NCBI GenBank assembly: GCA_965198995.1
Contig: CBDAQG010000001.1
Span: 496,001 to 560,000, forward strand
Source: CAXMMR01 sp965198995
Lineage (GTDB): Bacteria > Pseudomonadota > Alphaproteobacteria > Acetobacterales > Acetobacteraceae
Length of the DNA stretch: 64,000 nucleotides
Direction: 5' to 3'
Under the pieces are notes generated by a model. The model was not told the DNA's origin. It did no database searches and saw only the letters and a list, made by a program, of their open reading frames with translations. Within the stretch, counting starts at the first letter, position 1, and every line of letters starts with the position of its first letter. The position numbers were made by a program, and so were the translations under genes. Shown here one piece after another: positions 38,533 through 46,822 of this stretch.

Positions 38533-39222
38533 TCAGCGGATGCGCACCGAAACCGCGCCGATACCCTCGACGCTGCCTTCCAGCAGGTCGCCACGCTCGA
38601 CCGCGGCCACACCGGCAGGTGTGCCGGTGAAGATGAGGTCGCCCGGAGCCAGCGCGATGAAGCGCGAGAGCTGGGCGATGATCGCCTCCACGGGCCAGAT
38701 CATTTCTGCGAGGTCGCCGGATTGCCGGCGTGCGCCGTTCACGGTGAGGGTGATGCGGCCGGCGTTTGGCGGCGGGCCGGCGCTGGCGCGGCGCAGGGTG
38801 CCGATCGGCGCGGAGTGGTCGAAGCCCTTGGCCAGGTCCCAGGGGCGGCCGGTCTGCTTGGCCACCGCCTGGAGGTCGCGACGCGTCATGTCGAGGCCGG
38901 CGGCGTAGCCGAAGACGTGGCGGACGGCGTCGGCCGGCGCAATGGCGGCGCCGCCGGCACCGATTGCGACGACGAGTTCGATCTCGGGGTGCAGCTCGGC
39001 GGTTGCGGTCGGATAGGCCATGTCGGCGCCGGCGGTGAGCACGGCGTCGGCCGGCTTGGCGAAGAAGAAGGGCGGCTCGCGCTCCGGGTCGGATCCCATT
39101 TCGCGGGCGTGCTCGGCGTAGTTGCGGCCGACGCACAGGATGCGGCGCACCGGGAACAGGCCGCCATCGAGGACGGGCACGCTCGGGGTCGGGGGCGGCT
39201 CGATCAGGTAGGGCGTGCTCAT
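38533..39222 (-). CDS. Fumarylacetoacetate hydrolase family protein
   Basis: 229 residues from ATG. RRILCVGRNYAEHAREMG and PPFFFAKPADAVL open the FAH fold; the metal ligands are in the HPEIELVV segment and in the conserved GYAAGLDMTRRDLQ. The family includes acylpyruvases and oxaloacetate decarboxylases; the exact substrate is not evident. It precedes the amino-acid ABC ATPase gene on the same strand. Confidence 0.9.
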   Translation of the reverse strand: MSTPYLIEPPPTPSVPVLDGGLFPVRRILCVGRNYAEHAREMGSDPEREPPFFFAKPADAVLTAGADMAYPTATAELHPEIELVVAIGAGGAAIAPADAVRHVFGYAAGLDMTRRDLQAVAKQTGRPWDLAKGFDHSAPIGTLRRASAGPPPNAGRITLTVNGARRQSGDLAEMIWPVEAIIAQLSRFIALAPGDLIFTGTPAGVAAVERGDLLEGSVEGIGAVSVRIR

Positions 39223-39376
39223 GGCGGGTGATCTCACATCAAGACGCGCGCCAAGGCCAGGGCTTTGCCCGCCGCCTTCGTGGAACGCAGTTGCGTGAGC
39301 GGGCCGAACCCGCCGTTGCGCACGCGCTTACACGGACGCGCTCGCGGCAGTGGTGGGCTTGCAAGGAGTTTGAACG

Positions 39377-40546
39377 ATGCGCGCATTGGCTTGGCACGGC
39401 AGGAACGATATTCGCTGCGACACGGTGCCCGACCCGACAATCGAGGATGCGCGCGACGTTATCCTCAAGGTCACCGCCTGCGCGATCTGCGGCTCGGATC
39501 TGCACCTGATGGACGGGCAGATGCCGACGATGGAGAGCGGCGACGTGCTCGGCCACGAATTTATGGGTGTGGTCGTCGAGACCGGCGCCAATCACAAGCT
39601 GAAGAAGGGCGACCGGGTGGTCGTGCCGTTCAACATCAATTGTGGCGAGTGCTACCAGTGCAAGCTGGGCAACTGGGCCTCGTGCCTGAACTCCAACCGC
39701 AACGGCGCCATGGCGGCCAAGATGTTCGGCTACCCGACCGCAGGGCTGTTCGGCTACTCGCACCTCACCGGTGGCTACTGGGGCGGACAGGCCGAGTACG
39801 TGCGGGTGCCGATGGCCGATGTCGGGCCGATGATCGTGCCCGAGGGCATGACGGACGAGCAGGCGCTGTTCCTGTCCGACATCCTACCGACCGGCTGGCA
39901 GGCGATCGTGCATTGCGACCTCACCGGCGGCGAGGCCGTGGCGATCTGGGGTGCGGGTCCGGTCGGGCTGTTCGCCATCAAGTCGGCCGAGGTGAAGGGC
40001 GCGGGCAAGATCATCGCCATCGAGACGGTGCCGGAGCGGCAGGCGTTGGCGCGGCGTGCCGGGGCCACGCACGTGATCAACCCCGAGACCGACGACGTGC
40101 TGGAGATGCTCAAGGAGATCACCGGCGGGCGCGGCCCGGACGCGGTGGTGGACTGCGTCGGCATGGAGGCGACCGGCCATCATGGCATCCTGGGGGCGAT
40201 CAGCGCCGTGCAGGAGAAGCTCACCGCCAATCAGCGCCCGTATGCTCTAGAGCAGGCGATCAATGCGGTGCGGGCCTCGGGCATCGTCTCCGTTCCCGGC
40301 GTCTATAGCGGGCCGATCCCGGTCAACATGGGCTCGGTGGTGCAGAAGGGGCTGACCATTCGCACCGGGCAGACGCATGTGAAGCGCTTCCTTGAGGAGC
40401 TGACCGGGCTGATCCAGAGCGGCAAGATCGACCCGACCTTCCTGATCACCCATCGCAGCTCCAGCCTTGAGCAGGGCCCGGAGCTTTACGACACCTTCCG
40501 CGACAAGAAGGATGGCTGCGTGAAGGTGGTGTTCGCCTTCGCCTAG
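39377..40546 (+). CDS. Zinc-dependent alcohol dehydrogenase, glutathione-independent formaldehyde dehydrogenase-like
   Basis: 389 residues. Catalytic zinc ligands Cys38 (CAICGSD), His60 and Glu61 (GHEF), and a structural zinc site with Cys89, Cys92, Cys95 and Cys103. The Rossmann motif is WGAGPVGLFA. The long C-terminal half with EQAINAVRASGIVSVPGVY and MGSVVQKGLTIRTGQTHVK matches the FdhA-like branch that oxidises aldehydes or alcohols with tightly bound NAD. No operon partner. Confidence 0.92.
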   Translation: MRALAWHGRNDIRCDTVPDPTIEDARDVILKVTACAICGSDLHLMDGQMPTMESGDVLGHEFMGVVVETGANHKLKKGDRVVVPFNINCGECYQCKLGNWASCLNSNRNGAMAAKMFGYPTAGLFGYSHLTGGYWGGQAEYVRVPMADVGPMIVPEGMTDEQALFLSDILPTGWQAIVHCDLTGGEAVAIWGAGPVGLFAIKSAEVKGAGKIIAIETVPERQALARRAGATHVINPETDDVLEMLKEITGGRGPDAVVDCVGMEATGHHGILGAISAVQEKLTANQRPYALEQAINAVRASGIVSVPGVYSGPIPVNMGSVVQKGLTIRTGQTHVKRFLEELTGLIQSGKIDPTFLITHRSSSLEQGPELYDTFRDKKDGCVKVVFAFA

Positions 40547-40548
40547 CG

Positions 40549-40650
40549 AGGTAAGGTAAGCCAGGGGTTTCGCCCATTTTGACTCCCAACGATTGGGGTC
40601 TGGGCCGCCGGCCCCCGCAGGTCCAGGGCAGAGTCCTGGCCTTACTTCAG
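40549..40650. repeat. BIME-like repeat, copy 9
   Basis: GGGGTCTGGGCCGCCGGCCCCC followed by CCAGGGC-agag-TCCTGG, just before the DUF2188-like gene; its end provides part of that gene's leader. Confidence 0.65.
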
Positions 40651-40661
40651 AGGGATACGCC

Positions 40662-40910
40662 ATGCCGAAGCTGCACTACCGCGTCGTCGCCCATGACGGC
40701 GGCTGGGCCTACACGCTGGACGGCGTGTTCTCCGAGCCGTTCGCCTCGCGCGAGCTGGCCTTGCGGGCGGCGCGTGAGGTTGCCGAGGAGCAGCACGTCG
40801 CCGGCGAGACCACGCATATCGAGTATCAGGACGCTCAAGGCGCCTGGCATTCGGAGATGTCGGACGGTTCCGACAGACCGGACACCGACGTGGCGGTCGG
40901 GGAGGCCTGA
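40662..40910 (+). CDS. DUF2188-like small protein
   Basis: 82 residues from ATG with AGAGGGAT upstream. HYRVVAHDGGWAYTLDGVFSE followed by an alanine/arginine-rich helix (FASRELALRAAREVAEEQ) fits the DUF2188 pattern of one beta-sheet with a helix. The acidic tail is disordered-looking. The function is unknown. Confidence 0.75.
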   Translation: MPKLHYRVVAHDGGWAYTLDGVFSEPFASRELALRAAREVAEEQHVAGETTHIEYQDAQGAWHSEMSDGSDRPDTDVAVGEA

Positions 40911-40976
40911 CTATCCGCTGACCGGGGATAGAGGCTGCCGGGGCGTGGTCTCGTTACGCAATCGACATGGTGTGTG

Positions 40977-41037
40977 AAGGAAGACCAGAGGCTCTGCCTC
41001 TGGAACGCCGCTGGGGCCTGAGGCCCCAGACCCCCAT
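40977..41037. repeat. BIME-like repeat, copy 10
   Basis: CCAGAGGCTCTGCCTCTGG and TGGGGCCTGAGGCCCCA at the convergent end of two genes. Confidence 0.75.
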
Positions 41038-41547
41038 CTATTGAGCCTGACGTTGATTTCGGCTGACTAGGCGACTGATCGGGACGGGGCCGAAACCCTG
41101 CGGGTCAACGCCGACGTCGATCTGGCGTGCGGCAGGCTTGAGCTTGCCGTGGCTATGGCCGTGCAGGTTGACGGCGCCTTTGGCCATGTCGTGCCAGCTC
41201 CGGAAGGGGTAGTGGCAGAGCACCAGGCGCGTGGCGCCGAGCTGCAGTTCGGCATAGGGCTGGACGCTGGACCAGCCGGGCGCAATGCGGACCGCGTCGT
41301 CATCGTTGTTGCCGGTGATGAGGTGCTTCCTGCCGTGCAGCGTGGCGAGCAGGTCGGCGACGCGGGACGGCGATTGCCTGACGGCGAAGTCGCCGAGGTG
41401 CCAGACTTCGTCATCGGCCTGCACGACGTCGTTCCAGGCGGCGATCATGGCGGCGTCCATCTCGGCCAATGATGCGAATGGGCGACGGTAGAAGCCGCGT
41501 GCGGCGGCATGGCCGAAATGCTGGTCGCTGGTGACGTAGAGCGTCAT
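41038..41547 (-). CDS. Metallophosphoesterase, calcineurin-like
   Basis: 169 residues from ATG. The dimetal site motifs are DQHFGH near the N-terminus (TSDQHFGH), HLGDF, GNND (ITGNNDDDA), CHYPFRSW, and NLHGHSHG. It belongs to the single-domain phosphoesterases of broad or unknown substrate, often annotated as hydrolases. It is divergent from the DUF892 gene with about 90 bases between starts. Confidence 0.9.
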   Translation of the reverse strand: MTLYVTSDQHFGHAAARGFYRRPFASLAEMDAAMIAAWNDVVQADDEVWHLGDFAVRQSPSRVADLLATLHGRKHLITGNNDDDAVRIAPGWSSVQPYAELQLGATRLVLCHYPFRSWHDMAKGAVNLHGHSHGKLKPAARQIDVGVDPQGFGPVPISRLVSRNQRQAQ

Positions 41548-41635
41548 CTCGGGCTCGCGAGAATGATGCGTGACGCCGCCCCGCGATCGCAACTTTGTCG
41601 ACCGCTTCGTATTGCTGCTACTCCACGGACATAGG

Positions 41636-42154
41636 ATGACTGCAATGCCCGCTCCCGAAAGCCTCAAGGAACTCTACGCCGACGAGATGAAGGATCTGTG
41701 GTCCGCCAATGACCAGATGACCCGGGCGGTCACGACGTTGGCCGGGCTCGCGCATGACCCGGCGCTGAAGCAGTCGCTCGAGGAATCGGTCGGCGGCATC
41801 AACAAGCACACCGCGACGCTGAAGTCGCTGATCGAGGAGGTGAGCGACGAGGTCGAGCCGGAGCTTTGCCGCGGCATGGAAGGCCTTGTTCGCGAGGCGC
41901 TGAAGCACGGCAAGAAGGAGGCCTCCGACGTCGCCGAGCTGCATGACATCGCGATCATCTCGCAGTATCAGCGGATGTCGCATTACGGGATCACCGGGTT
42001 CGGCTCGGTGACCGCGCTGGCCAAGGCGCTCGGCATGAACGAGCACGTCACGAAGCTGAAGCAGATCACCTCGGAAATCTACAAGGCAGACGAGTACACC
42101 AGCAAGCTTGGCGACAAGGCCGCAAAAGCTGCGGCAAAGATGGAAGCCGCCTGA
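41636..42154 (+). CDS. DUF892 ferritin-like protein (YciE/YciF)
   Basis: 172 residues from ATG; a second ATG three codons on is possible. It is a four-helix ferritin-like domain with LYADEMKDLWSAND at the start and HDIAIISQYQRMSHYGITG in the third helix, where the metal ligands lie. Members are induced by general stress in other bacteria. The C-terminal tail is Lys/Ala-rich. Confidence 0.9.
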   Translation: MTAMPAPESLKELYADEMKDLWSANDQMTRAVTTLAGLAHDPALKQSLEESVGGINKHTATLKSLIEEVSDEVEPELCRGMEGLVREALKHGKKEASDVAELHDIAIISQYQRMSHYGITGFGSVTALAKALGMNEHVTKLKQITSEIYKADEYTSKLGDKAAKAAAKMEAA

Positions 42155-42252
42155 ACGGCGAGCCTTAGGCCAACAAGCTCGAAGCCTGACGGAAGGGACA
42201 CGTCCCGCCCGTCAGGCATCGGGTCAAACGCTTCGGCGAAAGCGAGCAGCAA

Positions 42253-43542
42253 CTAGAGGACCGTCGGGATCGCCGGTCCGAGCGCCTGTGGCCACGGGCC
42301 GCGCGTCGCATCCAGTTGCTGCACCGGCGCGAGCTTGACGGGGCTGCCGCCTGCGGCGGCCTGGTAGATCGCTTCAAGAACGCGCATGTCCTGCAGGCCT
42401 TCCTCGCCGGGCGTGTGCGGCGTCGTGCCTTCCTTCAGCGAGGCCGCGAACGCGTCCATTTCGACGGCGAACTGGCTTTTCGGTGTGAAGCGGCGTTGCT
42501 CCAGCGCCGAGGCCTGGCCGGCCTTGCGGGAGATCTGCAGCGTCAGGTTGTCGTAGCCGAAGGCCGGGTCGAGGCCGAACCAGCCGTTCTCGGCATGCAC
42601 GCGGAGCTGGCGGCTCTCGTGGAAGCTGTAGCCGGAGGCGCCGGTGGCGATGATGCCGGAGGGAAAGCGCAACGTGAACAGCGCCACGTCTTCGATCTCG
42701 CGAAAGCGCGGATCGTTCTTCGGCTGGGTTAGCGTGCCGGTGACCTCGATCGGCTCCTCGCCCGTCAGGTAGCGGAAGGCGTTGACGCAATAGAGGCCGA
42801 CGTCGGGCAGCGAGCCGCCGCCAGCCATCGCATGGATCTGGCGCCATTGGCCGTTGGCAGCGTCGTTCTGGCCGTTGATCGCCTCGATCATCTGCACGCG
42901 GCCGAAGCTCTTGTCGCGGGCAAGGCCGATCGCGGTGCGATGCGCTTCATTATACTGCAGGCGGTAGGCGATCATCAGCTCGCGCTTGGCGGCGCGGCAG
43001 GCATCGACCATGTGCTGGGCGTCGGCCACGTTGGAGGCCATCGGCTTCTCGCACAGCACGTGCTTGCCGGCCTGGGCGGCGCGGACGGTGTACTCGGCGT
43101 GCATGGCGTTGGGCAGCACGATGTAGACGATGTCGATGTCCGGGTTGTTCCTGATGCTGTCGAAATTGTCGTAGCCGTAGACGTTCTGGCTCGGCACGCC
43201 GTACTGCTCGGCGATCACCCGTGCCTTGGCGGGCTCGCCGCTGACCAGTGCGGTGAGACGCACCGACTTCGCCTCGGCAAAGCCGGGGATGATGTTCTCG
43301 AGCGCCAGCGCGCCGAGACCCACCACGCAGACGCCCAGGCGCTTGTTCGGCGGCATCGGGTTCGGCACCGGGCCGTTCTGCTCGCTCGGCTGATGCAGCG
43401 GCGGCAGACTGACCTTGCCGTCCTGCACGGCGCCGCGCAGCGCCGCCGGCTCGCCCTGCGGTTCCGCGCCGAGGACGGGAGCGACGAGGCCCGCACCCGC
43501 CGCCACGCCGAGCGCCGAGCCGACCAGCCCACGTCGTGTCAT
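42253..43542 (-). CDS. Tat-exported Gfo/Idh/MocA-family oxidoreductase
   Basis: 429 residues from the ATG giving MTRRGLVGSALG; a start seventeen codons further up is possible. The twin-arginine motif and following hydrophobic stretch indicate Tat export to the periplasm, as in glucose-fructose oxidoreductase. The Rossmann motif is VVGLGALAL (GxGxxxx form) and the EKPMASN segment with its lysine is the family core. It probably holds NADP tightly and interconverts sugars or polyols. Confidence 0.92.
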   Translation of the reverse strand: MTRRGLVGSALGVAAGAGLVAPVLGAEPQGEPAALRGAVQDGKVSLPPLHQPSEQNGPVPNPMPPNKRLGVCVVGLGALALENIIPGFAEAKSVRLTALVSGEPAKARVIAEQYGVPSQNVYGYDNFDSIRNNPDIDIVYIVLPNAMHAEYTVRAAQAGKHVLCEKPMASNVADAQHMVDACRAAKRELMIAYRLQYNEAHRTAIGLARDKSFGRVQMIEAINGQNDAANGQWRQIHAMAGGGSLPDVGLYCVNAFRYLTGEEPIEVTGTLTQPKNDPRFREIEDVALFTLRFPSGIIATGASGYSFHESRQLRVHAENGWFGLDPAFGYDNLTLQISRKAGQASALEQRRFTPKSQFAVEMDAFAASLKEGTTPHTPGEEGLQDMRVLEAIYQAAAGGSPVKLAPVQQLDATRGPWPQALGPAIPTVL

Positions 43543-43616
43543 CTCCGCCAACTTGCCTCTCCCGTCGTAAACCTGCTGGCCGCAACCGGGCATTGGGGAT
43601 CGGGTTCCGGAAGGAC

Positions 43617-43833
43617 AGGCAAGGCAAGGGGCTTTGCCCCCTTGACCCCATCAAAGGCGGAGCCTTTGAAATCCATTCATTATTCATGATTCCGCGCTGA
43701 GATCGATGGCGCGGGAGGCAGGATTAAATGGTTCCGCCAAGCAAGGAACAGCGAGGTTGGACTCTACTCGCCGGGGTCTGGGGCCTCACGGCCCCAGCGG
43801 GTCAAGGGCAGAGCCCTTGCCTTCCTTCCGCTT
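43617..43833. repeat. BIME-like composite repeat, copy 11, overlapping permease-ATPase 3' end
   Basis: All modules in order: AGGGGCTTTGCCCCCT, AAAGGCGGAGCCTTTGAAATCC, a middle part with GGTTCCGCCAAGCAAGG, then GGGGCCTCACGGCCCC and AAGGGCAGAGCCCTT. The last codons of the fused transporter gene lie in its right part. Confidence 0.8.
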
Positions 43834-45645
43834 GCCTTCCCAGACCTGAATCGCGCTGGCGGCCACGGTGACCTGGCAGTCGCCGAGCGTGACCTCGCGT
43901 GCGGGATCGATGAAGGCCTGCACTCGCGCGTCGCCCAGCGTGAGGTCGAGGGCGCGGCGGCCGGCCAGAGCGGGGTGCGCTCGGGTGATGCGGGCGGGAT
44001 GGCCGCCGGTGGCGACCAGGGTGACGGCGTCCGGGCGGACGGACCAGCCGAGCGGCATGCCGGGCTGCAGGCTTGGGCCGGCGACGGCCAGGGTGATGCC
44101 TTGGCCGATGGCGATGTGGTTCGGATCCAGTGCGATGCCGGCGGCGTCGATCGGCGCGCCGAGCAGCCGGGCGACGATGGCGTTGGCGGGGCGGAGGAAA
44201 ATGGTGTTGGCCGGGCCGGCCTGCAGCACCTGGCCCTCGGCGATGACGAGCAGCTCGTCGGCGAGCAGGAAGGCTTCGTCCGGATCGTGGGTGACGAGGA
44301 TGGTGGTGGCGGTGATCTCGCTCTGCAGGGTGAGCAGGAGCTGGCGCAGGGTGGCGCGGAGCGGCGCGTCCAGGGCGGAGAACGGCTCGTCGAGCAGCAG
44401 GAGTCGGGCGGGGCGAACCAGGGCGCGGGCGAGGGCGACGCGCTGCTGCTGGCCAAGCGAGAGCTGGTCGGGGCGGCGCTGCTCCAGCCCGGCGAGGCCG
44501 AGCCGTTCCAGCCAGCGGCGTGCGGCGGCGGGCTGGTGCCCGACGGCGAGGCTGAGCTGACGCTCGACCGGCAAGTGCGGGAACAGGCCATAGCCTTGCG
44601 GGACGTAGGCGATGCCGCGCCGTTCTGGCGGCACGGTCGAGAGGTCCGCCGTGCCGAGCATGAGCGTGCCGGGCGGGCCAAGCCCGGCGAGGCTGCGCAG
44701 GGTCATGGACTTGCCCGAGCCGGACGCGCCGAGGATGGCCAGTCGTTTGGCGTTGGTGGCCCAGGCGATGTCGAGCTGAAAGCCGTCGAGCGCGTGCCGG
44801 ATGGCGAAGCGGATCGGCTGGCCGGGCGGCGGCGTGCGGTCGGGCGTGGCGGTGGTGGCAGGCGGTGGCTCGGCGCTCGGGATGGGTCGCGTGGCGGGGC
44901 GGTCGGCGGCCAGGCGGCCGGCCAGCGCGATCGCCAGCAGTGCCGCCAGCAGCGTCGGCAGCAGCACCGGCAGCATCGCCGGCAGGCCTTGGCTGCCGAA
45001 TGCGACGTAGGTGTAGATGGGTAGCGAGTAGGGGTGATAGGCGACCATTACGGTGGCGCCGAACTCGCCGAAGGCGCGCAGCCAGGCGAGCAGCATGCCG
45101 GCGGCGATCGCCCGGCCGGCGAGCGGCAGGCTGACCAGGCGGAACACCCGCGCCGGCGGCAGGCCGAGGGTGGCGGCGACCTGCTCCAGCGCCGGGTCCG
45201 CGCCGGCGAAGGCGGAACGGGCGGCGATGATCAGGAACGGTGCGGCGACGAAGGCCTCGGCGAGCACGATGCCGGCGAAGCTGTCGGTCAGCGCGCCGCC
45301 GGTCGCGCGGCCGAGCGGGCTTGCGTAGCCGATCAGGAACAGCAGCAGGATGCCGCTGGCGAGCGGCGGCAGGGCGAGCGGCAGTTGCACCAGCGTGCCG
45401 AGCAAGGCGGTGGCGCGACCCGGCCGGCGCGCCAGGCGGTAGCCGAGCGGCACGCCGGTGAGGGTGACGAGGGCGGTCGCCACGGTGGCGCTGGCGAGCG
45501 AGACCAGGCTGGCGCGCCCGAGGGCGGGCCAGTCGGCGCCGCGCCAATCGGCCTGGCCGGCGTGCAGGGCGGCAGCGGCGAGCGGGGCGGCGAGGTAGAG
45601 CGCGAGCAGGCCGGCAAGCCAGGCGAGGGGCCGCGGCGGCCGCAT
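43786..45645 (-). CDS. Fused permease-ATPase of a molybdate/tungstate-type ABC importer
   Basis: 619 residues. Residues 1-250 hold about six membrane spans with the inner-membrane EAA loop (LEQVAATLGLPPARVFRLVSLP) and FGEFGATVMVAYHPY, as in ModB/WtpB. A Pro/Thr-rich linker (250-275) leads to an ATPase with Walker A GASGSGKS (Lys312), LSLGQQQRVALARAL (the second Gly of LSGGQ is Leu) and LLLLDEPFSALDAP, then a TOBE-like C-terminal part. The end of the tail (about GKGSALDPLGP) comes from a dispersed repeat. The binding-protein gene ends one base upstream. ModB and ModC are normally separate. Confidence 0.92.
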   Translation of the reverse strand: MRPPRPLAWLAGLLALYLAAPLAAAALHAGQADWRGADWPALGRASLVSLASATVATALVTLTGVPLGYRLARRPGRATALLGTLVQLPLALPPLASGILLLFLIGYASPLGRATGGALTDSFAGIVLAEAFVAAPFLIIAARSAFAGADPALEQVAATLGLPPARVFRLVSLPLAGRAIAAGMLLAWLRAFGEFGATVMVAYHPYSLPIYTYVAFGSQGLPAMLPVLLPTLLAALLAIALAGRLAADRPATRPIPSAEPPPATTATPDRTPPPGQPIRFAIRHALDGFQLDIAWATNAKRLAILGASGSGKSMTLRSLAGLGPPGTLMLGTADLSTVPPERRGIAYVPQGYGLFPHLPVERQLSLAVGHQPAAARRWLERLGLAGLEQRRPDQLSLGQQQRVALARALVRPARLLLLDEPFSALDAPLRATLRQLLLTLQSEITATTILVTHDPDEAFLLADELLVIAEGQVLQAGPANTIFLRPANAIVARLLGAPIDAAGIALDPNHIAIGQGITLAVAGPSLQPGMPLGWSVRPDAVTLVATGGHPARITRAHPALAGRRALDLTLGDARVQAFIDPAREVTLGDCQVTVAASAIQVWEGKRKEGKGSALDPLGP

Positions 45646-45646
45646 C

Positions 45647-46513
45647 TCAGGGCGCGAGAGCGCTCCGGATCTCCGCGGGAACCTGGTCGAGCGCGCCGCT
45701 GACCACGCCGGGCACCGGCTGCAGCCCGTGCGCGCGCATCAGCCGCTGGCCGGGGCCGTTGAACAGGAAGGCGACGAAGCGGATGGCGCCCTGCCGGTTC
45801 GGGGCACCCTGCAGCACGGTCGCCGTGTAGTGCGCCGCCTGGGCGACCTCGGGCGGCAGGGTGATGGCGGGGATGTGCAGGTCGGTGGTTTCAGTGGCGT
45901 AGAAGAAGCCGGCATCGAGCTCGCCGGATTGCAGGCGGCCGACCAAGGTCTCCTCGGGCAGCACCTGCGCGGGATTATCGGGCGCGCCCAGCACGCGCTC
46001 GGTGAGGCCGGGCTGGTGGTAGACGCTCTGCGCCCTGTCGAGGAGCTGCAGCGTCAGCTTGCCCTTGGGGTCGAGCTTGGGATCGGTACGGCCGAGGCGG
46101 ATGCCGGGGGATTGCAGCACCTGCCACCACGGCTTGGCGGCGAAGTCGGCGGCGAAGCGGCTGCCGGGGAGATAGCCGATGACCAGCGGCGACTGCGCGA
46201 AGCTCACATACCAGCGCACCCAGTCGCCATTCGCCGGGCCCATCAGGCTGTCGTTCACGGTGGGGCTGGCGCTGATGAACGCGTCGCCTCGGCGCAGCTT
46301 GGCGCGGATCTCGTTGGCGAGCTTGTTGGAGCCGCCGGCATCGCCCTGGATCACGCCCTGACCGGCGGTGTTGAAGGCGGGCGCGATGGCGTGCTCGATC
46401 AGGTTCACCAGCGAGCCGGCGTAGAGCACGGTGACGTTGCCGCCCTCCGCCTGAGCATAGGCCCGGCCGGCCAGCAGGCCCGCGCCACCGGCCAGCAAGG
46501 TGCGTCGCTGCAT
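45647..46513 (-). CDS. Molybdate/tungstate-type ABC substrate-binding protein
   Basis: 288 residues from the ATG (MQRRTLLAGGAG); twin-Arg-like start with signal up to about AYAQA. The mature part begins VTVLYAGSLVNLIE and has GDAGGSNKLANEI, the oxyanion-binding pattern of the ModA/WtpA superfamily. The C-terminal half has FFYATETTDLHIPAI. It pairs with the fused permease-ATPase one base downstream. Molybdate, tungstate or a related oxyanion is likely; which one cannot be read from sequence. Confidence 0.88.
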   Translation of the reverse strand: MQRRTLLAGGAGLLAGRAYAQAEGGNVTVLYAGSLVNLIEHAIAPAFNTAGQGVIQGDAGGSNKLANEIRAKLRRGDAFISASPTVNDSLMGPANGDWVRWYVSFAQSPLVIGYLPGSRFAADFAAKPWWQVLQSPGIRLGRTDPKLDPKGKLTLQLLDRAQSVYHQPGLTERVLGAPDNPAQVLPEETLVGRLQSGELDAGFFYATETTDLHIPAITLPPEVAQAAHYTATVLQGAPNRQGAIRFVAFLFNGPGQRLMRAHGLQPVPGVVSGALDQVPAEIRSALAP

Positions 46514-46564
46514 CGAAGTCTCCCGTTGCGGGCGTGATAGTCGCACGGGGTGAACGGTGGCGAA

Positions 46565-46798
46565 AGCAAGCCGAGGCAAGGCCAGGCCAGGCCAGGAGCT
46601 TCGCCCCTGGACCCGATTAAAGGCGAAGCCTTTAAAATCCATGTGTTATCCATGCCTCGACGGCGACGTTGGTGGCGTGGGACGCAGGATTGACTGGCTT
46701 CGCCAAGCAAGAAGCGCTCGTTCAGGCTCCAAGCGGACGGGGGTCTGGGGCCTCAGGCCCCAGCGGGTCCAGGGCAGAGCCCTGGCCTTCCTTTCCGT
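46565..46798. repeat. BIME-like composite repeat, copy 12
   Basis: The roughly 310-base space between the divergent binding-protein and ABC-F genes is filled by one complete composite: AAAGGCGAAGCCTTTAAAATCC, the middle module with GGCTTCGCCAAGCAAGAA, and GGGGCCTCAGGCCCC with CCAGGGCAGAGCCCTGG. Confidence 0.8.
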
Positions 46799-46822
46799 CC
46801 CCTGATGCCCTAATCCCCGCCG

